A DNA stretch of 64,000 nt from assembly GCF_011752815.1 (NCBI RefSeq), contig NZ_VWWV01000002.1:124001-188000 (forward strand), read 5' to 3'. The notes under the pieces were generated by a model, which saw only the letters and a program-made list of their open reading frames with translations, ran no database searches and was not told where the DNA came from. The stretch comes from Enterobacter sp. Cy-643. Its GTDB lineage: Bacteria > Pseudomonadota > Gammaproteobacteria > Enterobacterales > Enterobacteriaceae. The position numbers and the translations under genes are program-made. Position 1 is the stretch's first letter; the number at the start of each line of letters is the position of its first letter. Of the stretch, positions 1 through 7,350 are shown in pieces.

Positions 1-1
1 G

Positions 2-1258
2 CGTCTGGAAAGAAACGGCGAGCCCGCCGAGAAGCGCTCCCGACTCGACGCCCTGGTCTGCCTGCTGGTCATGCTCGCCTCGCTGGCAATTCTGGCTTCG
101 CTGCTGGTCGGCTACATCGCCTTCGCCCGCTACCTGACTTACCAGGTCATCTGGTTCGGCATGGTGCTGGTGGCGTTTTATTATCTGGTGACCTTTGCCA
201 CCGACTTTTTCGCCGCCGTGTTTTCACCGCACACCGCCCCCGGCCAGGGGATGAAAAAGTCGCTGCGGTTTAAAGACCGGCACCTTGAGCAGCTGGCGGT
301 GGTGTTTACCGCCTTCACCAAATGCGCCCTGATACTCATGACCATCATCGCGCTGTTTAACGGCACCTTCGGCACCACCACCCCGAGCTTGCTTATCGGC
401 AAGCTGGTGACGATTTTAAGCGGCGACGGGCTGAAGCAGCTGCACATCGTGCCCGGCAACCTGCTGAACGCCGTGCTTTGCCTGGTGATTGGTCTGTACA
501 TTCTGCGCGTAACCCAGCGCTGGCTCAGCCAGGAGCTGCTGCCCAAAACCATTACCGATATCGGCATTCGCGCCTCGCTGATTACGCTGTTTACCAACGT
601 CGGCTACGTGCTGCTGATCCTCATCACCCTTGCCGCGCTGGGCATTCAGTGGAATAACCTGGCCTGGATTGTCAGCGCCCTGTCGGTGGGGATCGGCTTT
701 GGCCTGCAGGAGATTGTGAAGAACTTTATCTCCGGCCTGATCCTGCTCACCGAACGCCCGGTCAAGGTCGGCGATATGATCGGCATCGGTGGCATTGAGG
801 GCGACGTACGACGGATCAACGTGCGCGCCACGGAGATCCAGCTCAGCGACCGCTCAACGATGATCGTCCCCAACTCGCAGCTGATTTCCCAGAACGTGCG
901 CAACGCCACAATGGGCAATGCCCAAGGCGTGGTCACCATCGCCCTGACCTTCCCGACCAATATTGACCCGGAACTGGTGCGCGATTTACTGCTCAGCGCC
1001 TACCAGGACTATGAGGCGATCCTCCCGACGCCTGCGCCGTATGTACGCTTCAGCCAGCTGGGGCCAGAAGGCATCATCCTGAGCGTGACCGGCTACGTCG
1101 CCAGCCCGCGCATGGTCGGCTCCAGTAAAAGCGAACTGCTGTTTAATATCCTCAAGCTGCTGCGCAAAAATGAGGTGAATCTGTCCAGCCCGCAGGAAGT
1201 TGTTTTTATGAAGCAGCGGGCGAAGGCTTTAGACGATGACGATGAGTTTTCGTCTTAA
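2..1258 (+). CDS. MscS-family mechanosensitive channel, 3' part (5' end outside window)
   Basis: The reading frame is open from base 2, so the visible 418 codons are the C-terminal part of a longer protein; the first in-frame ATG at 71 is probably internal. Several hydrophobic helices lead into the MscS pore and beta domain: a glycine/alanine-rich pore helix (SVGIGFGLQEIVKNF), then the signature LTERPVKVGDMI and the IVPNSQLIS strand-turn. These channels open under membrane tension and release solutes during hypo-osmotic shock. The extra helices ahead of the pore indicate one of the large multi-domain members rather than the small MscS. No E. coli gene at this locus corresponds, so no symbol is given. 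The family call is firm; the subfamily cannot be fixed without the N-terminus. Confidence 0.9.
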   Translation, partial: RLERNGEPAEKRSRLDALVCLLVMLASLAILASLLVGYIAFARYLTYQVIWFGMVLVAFYYLVTFATDFFAAVFSPHTAPGQGMKKSLRFKDRHLEQLAVVFTAFTKCALILMTIIALFNGTFGTTTPSLLIGKLVTILSGDGLKQLHIVPGNLLNAVLCLVIGLYILRVTQRWLSQELLPKTITDIGIRASLITLFTNVGYVLLILITLAALGIQWNNLAWIVSALSVGIGFGLQEIVKNFISGLILLTERPVKVGDMIGIGGIEGDVRRINVRATEIQLSDRSTMIVPNSQLISQNVRNATMGNAQGVVTIALTFPTNIDPELVRDLLLSAYQDYEAILPTPAPYVRFSQLGPEGIILSVTGYVASPRMVGSSKSELLFNILKLLRKNEVNLSSPQEVVFMKQRAKALDDDDEFSS

Positions 1259-1389
1259 GTGAATCTAAATTTTGGAACTGCTTAACACTTACTGACTATT
1301 CAGGGCTTTCCTTACAGCTAGCGCGTTGAATGCGGGCGGTTTAGTCCTTACCCTCCACATGGAGAGTGGATTTATAAGGACATAAATAC

Positions 1390-1794
1390 ATGCTGACGAT
1401 TAAATGGCGCCATCGGCTTTTAACGGCCGTTCTGTCGATCGTTGTGATTGGCTATGCCTGGATGAACTTCAGCCCCTCAAAACCGATCCATCCCCTGAAA
1501 CGGGCATATCAGGTTAACCACAACACTTGGCTGTATATGACGGAACAAAATAGCGGCGGTGCTACCGTGCCTGTCGCTTATCGCTACTACCTGAGCAATC
1601 CATTAAGTGGCGATGACAGCGATATTGCCCGCCAGCTAAGTACCGCGACACCGCTCGTTGTCGGTTATGGCACCATTACCGATATTCAGATTGATGATAA
1701 AAACCTTGTTTCTGTCACCTACAGTGGGAAAGTGCTGTCGATATCTGACGATGCGACGCAGGTTCGCTTCAAGATACAGCAGCACCAAAACTGA
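1390..1794 (+). CDS. hypothetical membrane-anchored small protein
   Basis: 134 residues, not recognised. A positively charged N-terminus (KWRHR) precedes one hydrophobic segment at about residues 9-26, after which the rest is polar and predicted extracytoplasmic, suggesting a periplasmic domain held by a single N-terminal anchor. AAGGA at 1376-1380 lies 9 bases before the ATG, supporting this start. The soluble part has alternating hydrophobic/polar residues typical of a small beta-rich fold, and there are no cysteines. It stands alone between the channel gene and the convergent gene at 1851-2381. GC content is lower than in the housekeeping genes. No function can be assigned. Confidence 0.7.
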   Translation: MLTIKWRHRLLTAVLSIVVIGYAWMNFSPSKPIHPLKRAYQVNHNTWLYMTEQNSGGATVPVAYRYYLSNPLSGDDSDIARQLSTATPLVVGYGTITDIQIDDKNLVSVTYSGKVLSISDDATQVRFKIQQHQN

Positions 1795-1850
1795 CTTTCC
1801 CTGCCCGCCTTCGCCGTGCTTTGTCACTGCGAAGGCGGGACGCCGTTTAT

Positions 1851-2381
1851 TTAGTGCAGGCCCTGCACCAGTTCGCCGCTCATCCACGCCAGCCCTTTCT
1901 TCGTGCGCACAAAGCGCGGCGCGGTTAAATTCTCTTCCAGCAGGCTGAACAGCTGACTGAGAAGATCCGTCATCTGTATCTGTTGAGCCTGCCCAAGCTG
2001 CTGACCCAATAGCACCTGGGTTACGGCGCTGCAATATTCGCAAAGCACGTCGGAATCGGCCTCCGACACGGTGCCGGGCGCCGCCGCTTGCCCCTCTTCC
2101 ACCGTTAACCGCTCAATCAAGTGCGGCGGCAGCGGGTGCGTTAAGACCACTCTCAGCACGTTAAACCCCGCCAGCAAACGCCCCACCAGCGCGATGTATT
2201 CCGCGTGGCTATGTGTTTCGGCTAATTCATCCACCCAGCAGCTGCAAATATCCAGCACATGAAATAAATCGTCCTTTGCGCCCAGCGGCATTTTTAATAA
2301 CGCTGTGAACTCCGGAGCAATAATCGTTTGATCCTTCGTCATTTCCGTGTACGCAAATGTGTTACTATCGGCGTTAGCCAT
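1851..2381 (-). CDS. hypothetical protein, 176 aa, with structured leader
   Basis: Unrecognised acidic, mostly helical protein. There is no signal peptide or membrane segment, so it is probably cytoplasmic. The N-terminal 25 residues are polar and the remainder is a run of amphipathic helices. Three cysteines occur (CSCW near residue 46, CEYC near 117). An AGGAG-type ribosome site lies just upstream of the ATG at 2381, preceded by a 7-bp GC hairpin in the leader (2414-2447). A structured short leader ahead of a small acidic protein is a layout seen in prophage and satellite genes, so this may be a phage-derived remnant, but that is inference only. The reading frame is intact. Confidence 0.65.
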   Translation of the reverse strand: MANADSNTFAYTEMTKDQTIIAPEFTALLKMPLGAKDDLFHVLDICSCWVDELAETHSHAEYIALVGRLLAGFNVLRVVLTHPLPPHLIERLTVEEGQAAAPGTVSEADSDVLCEYCSAVTQVLLGQQLGQAQQIQMTDLLSQLFSLLEENLTAPRFVRTKKGLAWMSGELVQGLH

Positions 2382-2413
2382 AATGTGACTCCTGGTTAGT
2401 TACGTTGTGGTTA

Positions 2414-2447
2414 GCCCCCGTCTGGTGTTGGTGCACCTTTCGGGGGC
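2414..2447 (-). promoter_or_regulatory. GC-rich hairpin in the leader of the 176-aa hypothetical gene
   Basis: Arms gcccccg (2414-2420) and cgggggc (2441-2447) are perfectly complementary. Inside them ggtg (2424-2427) can pair with cacc (2434-2437). The hairpin ends 32 bases upstream of the start codon at 2381 and is not followed by a T run in the direction of transcription, so it looks like a leader structure rather than a terminator. The sequence recalls phage C4-type leader RNAs, but that match is from memory and unverified. Confidence 0.5.
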
Positions 2448-2459
2448 GAATTCTTTCTT

Positions 2460-3088
2460 TGGTTACCTTTGAATGCTTCTTGAGTATCAACTTCTGTTTT
2501 TATACTGGATAAGTCAACAGTGGTTTGGTTAAAAATTATTGGAAACCTAAAAAACTCGAGGGGGATCGCGGAAATGTGATAACTGGAAACTGGGGTTGCA
2601 TTTGGGGACAGTTTTTTTGGTGTAGCCTTATGAAGTTTTTGGTTATTTCATCTTCCAAACTAAGCCAATTAAATATCACAAAAGCAATTATTACCCCATG
2701 TTATTTAAATTCAAGTTGTTAAAAATATCTCAATTAACTTATTTCAACTGATAAACCATCCTGATTGTGCAGGATCCATCGCAAGAAATGCTCAGTTAAA
2801 TAGACTTCCATCTGCCATATTGAGTAGAAATGCGCGCAACCTACTAATATTAGTAGTCAGATTCCCATCGAATGATGTCAGGTTTTTTCTATATTTTGTT
2901 ATATCATCCGTATGAGTAAAATCTGAAGCCCACTACTTTCACCTACTGTAAAAGACAGTCAAATAAATATTGCTGTTTATTTGTATTAAGAAGTGCTTAA
3001 GATATCTATGATTAATGAAAAGTCGAAAAAAGATTGACTTTTCTCGCTGAGGGTAAAGTAAACTAATGTTGATTTTGAGCAGGAATGT
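2460..3088. other. AT-rich intergenic stretch, no supportable gene
   Basis: About 630 bases, clearly richer in A+T than the flanking housekeeping DNA. Open frames here (for example 2525-2722) have odd composition and no convincing ribosome site. The only clear structure is a perfect 16-bp palindrome at 2841-2856. It is best read as accumulated or decayed DNA upstream of the SIR2-HerA module. Confidence 0.6.
2841..2856. repeat. perfect 16-bp palindrome
   Basis: CTACTAATATTAGTAG is identical to its reverse complement. It could be an operator for an unknown dimeric regulator, but no regulator gene sits beside it. An AT-rich palindrome can also arise by chance. Confidence 0.45.
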
Positions 3089-3302
3089 ATGACCGATATC
3101 GGTGTAGCATTATCAATTGAAAAAATAGGTTTGAGACCAATTCTTGTTAGTACTCTGAAAACCCATTCTGTTGGAAGTTGCTAAGTACTTAGTGGAAGAA
3201 CCCTCACTATTCCGTAGGTACATATAGAGTGGACACTTTGAAGATATTCTCTGCAGGACTGTTTCACTAAGTACATTCATGCAACCAACCGATATGGCAT
3301 GA
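3089..3302 (+). pseudogene. candidate frameshifted small gene upstream of SIR2
   Basis: From ATG 3089 (preceded by GCAGGAA) the frame reads MTDIGVALSIEKIGLRPILV and runs to a stop at 3182-3184. Moving by one base at the A4C3 run around 3158-3163 gives a second protein-like stretch (KPILLEVAKYLVEEPSLFRR). This is cut by TAG at 3225-3227, then continues in the same frame (SGHFEDILCRTV) to TGA at 3300-3302. Two coding-like halves joined by one frameshift and one stop suggest a gene of about 70 codons that has decayed. It ends 9 bases before the next small frame. The product is unknown, and chance coding appearance is not excluded. Confidence 0.4.
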
Positions 3303-3311
3303 TGAAATACG

Positions 3312-3425
3312 ATGAGTAAAAAGTCATATCGTGAGAGCATCGGAATAGATCTATTGATCGACATTGGTGCTCGTTACAGAAACCGCTGCGCGAAGGTGAC
3401 GATGATGAGCACGATACTAAATTAG
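3312..3425 (+). CDS. possible 37-aa leader or gene fragment before SIR2
   Basis: ATG 3312 opens a short frame starting MSKKSYRESIGIDLLIDIGA that stops at 3423-3425, inside the ribosome-binding region of the SIR2 gene (AGGAG at about 3424-3428). The N-terminal half looks like a real protein start and the C-terminal half does not. It may be a truncated gene whose tail was replaced when the SIR2-HerA module was joined, or a translated leader coupled to SIR2. Nothing more can be supported. Confidence 0.3.
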   Translation: MSKKSYRESIGIDLLIDIGARYRNRCAKVTMMSTILN

Positions 3426-3434
3426 GAGTTTTCG

Positions 3435-4448
3435 ATGTCAGGAGTTGATTACCAAAAACAGGCTCAAGATTATTATGGCAAGGCTCCTCTCATAATCTTG
3501 GGCAGTGGAGCGTCGGCTGCCCATGGCATGTCTGGAATGGGAGCACTTGCGAAGCACTTGGTGGCAAATACCGATACTTCTGGCTTGTCTGCTGCTGAGA
3601 TTGTAGCTTGGAGAAAATTTTGTGAAGTTTTATTAGACGGTGTTGATCTGGAGTCGGCGCTGCACCAAGTAGCCGTTACTGAAGAACTGACCTCCAGAAT
3701 TATCATAGCAACTTGGACGCTCATCAATTCAGAAGACATTAAAATCTTCCACAATAGCCTTCAGAACCAAGCTATGTTTCCGCTAAGCCGCCTGCTGCGC
3801 CACATGTTCAAAAGCAGCCTCACCAAAATAAATATCGTGACTACTAATTATGACAGGCTGGCAGAATATGCCTGCGATCAAGAGGGGGCTCACCATTACA
3901 CGGGATTCTCACACGGATTCTTTCGACAGCGCGCTACACCTAATGAAATAACATCTGCGCGCAGAGTGAATATCTGGAAGGTCCACGGTTCTCTGGACTG
4001 GTTTAAATCGCCCCTTGAAGACATCGTCGCCCTTTCAAACATTCAAGGAATACCTGCTAACTACAAGCCGGAAATCGTGACGCCGGGCACTCAGAAATAT
4101 CAAACTACGCATTTGGAACCATATCGCTCGACTATTCACAATGCTGACCAGGCAATCAATGCTGCCAACTCCTTCCTGTGTATTGGCTACGGCTTCAATG
4201 ACGAGCATATTCAACCGAACATCATGGCTAAATGCATTCGTCAGAATACCCCTATCACGATTATTACCTATACGCTCTCAGACGCTGTTAGGAAACTTAT
4301 CCTTGATGGCAAGGCACAAAATTACTTAGCAATAGAACGGGGAGCCACAGACGAGCAGTCCATCGTCTACTCCTCTTTGAACAAGACTCCTCTGATAGTT
4401 GAAAGAAATATCTGGAGTCTTGAAAATTACCTATCACTAATCATGTAG
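3435..4448 (+). CDS. SIR2-family protein of a SIR2-HerA defence module
   Basis: 337 residues with the SIR2-like NAD-binding fold. GSGASAAHG at 23-31 is the dinucleotide-binding loop, TTNYDRLAE at 136-144 carries the NAD-contacting Asn138 and Asp140, HGS at 184-186 holds the expected catalytic His184, and GYGFNDEHI at 251-259 is a late SIR2-like motif. In defence systems such proteins hydrolyse NAD+ when infection is sensed, starving the cell and the phage. The gene is followed after 9 bases by a HerA-type ATPase gene with its own ribosome site, the gene order of the known SIR2-HerA system. AGGAG sits 6 bases before the ATG. It is not a CobB-type deacylase: it lacks the zinc module and CobB is encoded separately at 13731-14552. 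Confidence 0.9.
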   Translation: MSGVDYQKQAQDYYGKAPLIILGSGASAAHGMSGMGALAKHLVANTDTSGLSAAEIVAWRKFCEVLLDGVDLESALHQVAVTEELTSRIIIATWTLINSEDIKIFHNSLQNQAMFPLSRLLRHMFKSSLTKINIVTTNYDRLAEYACDQEGAHHYTGFSHGFFRQRATPNEITSARRVNIWKVHGSLDWFKSPLEDIVALSNIQGIPANYKPEIVTPGTQKYQTTHLEPYRSTIHNADQAINAANSFLCIGYGFNDEHIQPNIMAKCIRQNTPITIITYTLSDAVRKLILDGKAQNYLAIERGATDEQSIVYSSLNKTPLIVERNIWSLENYLSLIM

Positions 4449-4457
4449 GAGGAAGAG

Positions 4458-6191
4458 ATGCCGATATTTAATTTTCGGGATGAAGACGCGCTTGGAAAAG
4501 TGGCCTCCGTCGATACAACAAATGTTATCGTTGACGTGGAAAATGTTGACCAGCTAAAAAGGTTACAAGTCAACCATCTGGCTGTGCTCCAAAGCAGCCG
4601 GCCTGGACAGCATCTCATCGGCCTCATAACCCAAGTAACCCGCAAGCGTGGCATCGAGGACATTGCCAACGATGGTATTAGCGAACAGACCTCAGAACTC
4701 AATCTGTGCAAAATTGCCCTGATTGGCACGATGCTAGATCGTGATGGAGAAAGAGAAAACGTCTTTCGCCGTACTTTGGAAAGCGTTCCAGAAATTGACG
4801 CGAATTGCTTTTCACTTGAGGGTGAAAACCTTACTAACTTTATGCGCACTCTCTCCAGCGTCTCAGCCGATGGCAATGCTCTGACGCTGGGAAAATATAC
4901 GCTGGACGAACATGCCGTTGCATATCTCAACGGTAACAAGTTTTTCCAACGCCACGCCTTCATCGGCGGCAGTACCGGATCAGGCAAATCCTGGACGACA
5001 GCCAAGATCATTGAGCAGATGACAAGGCTCTCTACGGCCAACGCTATCGTTTTTGATCTTCATGGTGAATACGCGCCATTGGTTGGTCAAGGTATTCAGC
5101 ATTTCAAGGTGGCCGGTCCCGCCGATGTTGAGGCCAAACGCACTATTGATGAAGGTGTACTTTACCTGCCTTACTGGTTGCTTTCGTATGAAGCGCTTGT
5201 TGCAATGTTTGTTGACCGGAGTGACCAGAATGCGCCCAATCAGGCAATGATCATCTCCCGTGAAATCAACCAGGCCAAAAGAAAATATCTTGAGGATGGT
5301 GACCAGAAAGAAATTCTGAAGCACTTCACCGTAGATAGCCCAGTTCCATTCGGTCTGGATGTTCTGATGGGCAGGCTGAACGAGATCAATGTAGAGATGG
5401 TTCCAGGAGCATCGACAGGTAAAGAAAAGCAGGGTGATTTTTTTGGAAAACTTGCCCGGATGATCTCCCGGCTAGAGAACAAAATCTCTGATAGACGCTT
5501 AGGGTTCCTGTTCAGCGGTGGTGACGACGTTTTGGATTTTTCTTGGCTTGAAAAATTCACCACTGCCATGCTCGGAAGCTCTGTAGAGAATGGCAAGGCT
5601 GGTATCAAGATAATCAACTTCTCTGAGGTTCCATCAGACGTTCTCCCACTGATCGTTTCTCTTGTCGCTCGAGTGACCTTCTCTGTCCAACAGTGGACTC
5701 CATCTGAGCTACGCCATCCTGTCGCGCTATTGTGTGACGAAGCCCATCTCTACATGCCTCAACGAAACATGGCTGTGTCCGCCGACGATATCTCCTTGGA
5801 TATTTTCGAGCGCATAGCCAAGGAAGGCCGTAAGTATGGTGTCAGCCTTATCGTGATAAGCCAGCGTCCCTCCGAAGTGAATAAAACGATGCTAAGCCAG
5901 TGCAGCAACTTCGTGTCCATGAGACTGACTAACGCCGAAGATCAGGGGGTGATTAAAAGGCTTTTGCCCGATAGCCTCGGCGGGTTCAGCGACATCCTAC
6001 CGACCCTTGATACAGGCGAGGCCTTGGTTGTTGGCGATGCGAGTTTACTTCCAAGCAGAATCAGGATCGATGAGCCCATAAACAAACCGAATAGCGGCAC
6101 GGTTAATTTCTGGGATGAATGGCAAAAGCCAGTCAAAAACAAGCGACTGTTGATTGCGGTAGAAAATTGGCGTAAACAAAATATTCAGTAA
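4458..6191 (+). CDS. HerA-type hexameric ATPase of a SIR2-HerA defence module
   Basis: 577 residues. Residues 1 to about 65 form a HAS-barrel-like beta domain, followed by a RecA/FtsK-like ATPase: Walker A GSTGSGKS at 171-178, a DLHGEY motif at 200-205, Walker B (VALLCDEAH, Asp427/Glu428) and the HerA sensor region with SQRPSEV at 468-474. In archaea HerA pumps DNA with NurA. In the bacterial SIR2-HerA system the ATPase ring assembles with SIR2 and both are needed for phage protection. No NurA-type nuclease gene is adjacent, which fits the SIR2-partnered form. GGAGG at 4449-4453 precedes the ATG by 4 bases. It is presumably co-transcribed with the SIR2 gene. Confidence 0.9.
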   Translation: MPIFNFRDEDALGKVASVDTTNVIVDVENVDQLKRLQVNHLAVLQSSRPGQHLIGLITQVTRKRGIEDIANDGISEQTSELNLCKIALIGTMLDRDGERENVFRRTLESVPEIDANCFSLEGENLTNFMRTLSSVSADGNALTLGKYTLDEHAVAYLNGNKFFQRHAFIGGSTGSGKSWTTAKIIEQMTRLSTANAIVFDLHGEYAPLVGQGIQHFKVAGPADVEAKRTIDEGVLYLPYWLLSYEALVAMFVDRSDQNAPNQAMIISREINQAKRKYLEDGDQKEILKHFTVDSPVPFGLDVLMGRLNEINVEMVPGASTGKEKQGDFFGKLARMISRLENKISDRRLGFLFSGGDDVLDFSWLEKFTTAMLGSSVENGKAGIKIINFSEVPSDVLPLIVSLVARVTFSVQQWTPSELRHPVALLCDEAHLYMPQRNMAVSADDISLDIFERIAKEGRKYGVSLIVISQRPSEVNKTMLSQCSNFVSMRLTNAEDQGVIKRLLPDSLGGFSDILPTLDTGEALVVGDASLLPSRIRIDEPINKPNSGTVNFWDEWQKPVKNKRLLIAVENWRKQNIQ

Positions 6192-6239
6192 TGTCTTCAC
6201 TGGATGTAAATGTTATTTGCATAGTATTACAGTATCCTG

Positions 6240-6269
6240 CAACCTCAAGCAAGAGCCCACTTGAGGTTG
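6240..6269 (+). terminator. 10-bp inverted repeat after the HerA gene
   Basis: Arms caacctcaag (6240-6249) and cttgaggttg (6260-6269) are perfectly complementary with a 10-base loop. There is no good T run after it, so it may be a weak terminator, an RNA-stabilising hairpin, or an operator-like palindrome for the next small gene. Confidence 0.45.
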
Positions 6270-6367
6270 TCTCTGGAATAAGCTAAGTCTACGCGATCAA
6301 TATTAAGCCGCTTGGCATTATATATTTCCACTAGACTGTAATTTCACCTAAAAGAGGATTTTAAAAG

Positions 6368-6550
6368 TTGGATACCAAAAGAAGATTAAAGCGTGCCTTG
6401 AGTGCTATTGATGATGCAACATCCACATTAAAAAGAGTTCGTTCAAAAGTAGAAAATGGCCGTTCAGATATATCTCGAGCCTTGAATGAGCTAGATGATG
6501 CTGAAACGAATATACGTAGGGCCATTCGTGAACTACCAGACGGCGTCTAA
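6368..6550 (+). CDS. small charged helical protein downstream of SIR2-HerA
   Basis: 60 residues from a TTG start at 6368, with AAGAGGA at 6352-6358 nine bases upstream, good enough to support the unusual start. The whole protein is charged and helix-forming, with hydrophobic residues about every third to fourth position (L, I, V, A) as in a two-strand coiled coil. It has no cysteine, signal or membrane segment. It lies 176 bases after herA on the same strand and ends before a GC hairpin. It could be an accessory, inhibitor or sensor of the SIR2-HerA complex, or an unrelated cargo gene. The family is not recognised. Confidence 0.6.
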   Translation: MDTKRRLKRALSAIDDATSTLKRVRSKVENGRSDISRALNELDDAETNIRRAIRELPDGV

Positions 6551-6557
6551 TATATTT

Positions 6558-6577
6558 GGCCGCACAATTGCGGCCTT
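6558..6577 (+). terminator. hairpin after the small helical gene
   Basis: ggccgca (6558-6564) pairs with tgcggcc (6569-6575) around a caat loop, followed by TT only. It is placed 7 bases after the stop codon, as a terminator would be. Confidence 0.5.
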
Positions 6578-6679
6578 CATAGCCATAAACACTTCTCCGC
6601 GCTATTAATATAAAATAGTGGCCACATTATTTTAATGAAATCATAAAATTCAATTTTAATAATGAGTAAGCATAACACT

Positions 6680-6805
6680 TCACTTCCAATTAATGCAAAT
6701 CACCCCCTGTTTTTTTTGATAAGTACTACCCACGAATCTAAATTCCAGTTGGTCTCCGACGCAGCCCGAAATTAGCCCCACCAGAATCAGAAGTCTTTTC
6801 TTCAT
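6680..6805 (-). pseudogene. truncated second copy of the immunity lipoprotein
   Basis: Reading leftward from ATG 6805 gives 41 codons that parallel the start of the lipoprotein at 6997-7350: a short hydrophobic signal, lipobox ending in Cys15 (SGC), then CVGDQLEFRF against CVGDRLDFRH, and a later shared region ending in VICIN against YICVN. It then stops at 6680-6682, about a third of the way through the full-length protein. A purine-rich ribosome site (GGAACC) lies upstream, so it could still be translated, but as a functional immunity protein it looks broken. It is a diverged, not recent, duplicate. Confidence 0.7.
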
Positions 6806-6996
6806 GATAAATAGGTTCCTTTTTTAAACGATGTTCTGCCTTTATATTTTAAGCCTTATTAAATAATCAGTAACTCTATCTTTATACCCGTAAGAGAAAT
6901 TACGTAGCACGTAAAACACACAGTTAGTTATATCCTTCCTCAAAAAATGTGACACACCACACATCCCAATATGCGATGCATCACATTCCTCGCTCA

Positions 6997-7350
6997 TTAC
7001 AGGTTATTCACACCCTGCTTTATTCTCCCATCATCATCTAACGCAAAATTAACCCTATACTTAACATCATTCATTTCATAGAGCAGGTTATAGGTAACAC
7101 CTTTCTTAAGCATTAGATTAAAGCAATGATCCGGGTACTGTTTAGCGATATTATCGGCAAAAAACAAAGGTTCTCTATAGATATCGGCAGATGAACTTAA
7201 AATGTAATAGGTAATAACATCGCCTCTTTTGGAGTTAACACAGATGTAGTCATTATTTTTTTTAAAAATACTCCCGGCGTGTCTGAAATCAAGCCGGTCG
7301 CCAACACAGCCAGAAAGCATCAGCGCCAATAAAATCACAATATATTTCAT
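6997..7350 (-). CDS. putative periplasmic immunity lipoprotein
   Basis: 117 residues beginning with a lipoprotein signal peptide. LMLSGC at 10-15 is the lipobox and Cys15 the lipidation site. Asp is absent at the next position, which favours outer-membrane sorting by the Lol system. The mature part is small and beta-rich. Its start codon overlaps the stop of the metallopeptidase gene upstream by 4 bases (ATGA), implying translation coupling. A toxin-like metallopeptidase followed by a small lipoprotein is the arrangement of T6SS effectors that act in the periplasm with their immunity proteins. The function is inferred from this pairing and from resemblance to lipoproteins annotated as T6SS immunity. 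A truncated relative lies just downstream. Confidence 0.65.
   Translation of the reverse strand: MKYIVILLALMLSGCVGDRLDFRHAGSIFKKNNDYICVNSKRGDVITYYILSSSADIYREPLFFADNIAKQYPDHCFNLMLKKGVTYNLLYEMNDVKYRVNFALDDDGRIKQGVNNL

Noticed and set aside
2525-2722. 65-codon open frame in the AT-rich stretch
   Set aside because: Composition is unlike a protein (clusters of Trp, Cys, Lys), there is no good ribosome site, and no neighbour argues for it.
3113-3364. 83-codon open frame on the minus strand
   Set aside because: Antisense to the better-supported broken plus-strand gene, with no ribosome site.
3435-4448. Reading the SIR2 gene as a second cobB-type deacylase
   Set aside because: It lacks the zinc cysteines and the deacylase substrate loop, and is paired with a HerA ATPase gene.
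4458-6191. Reading the ATPase as part of a HerA-NurA DNA repair pair
   Set aside because: No NurA-like nuclease gene is next to it; the SIR2 partner defines the module.
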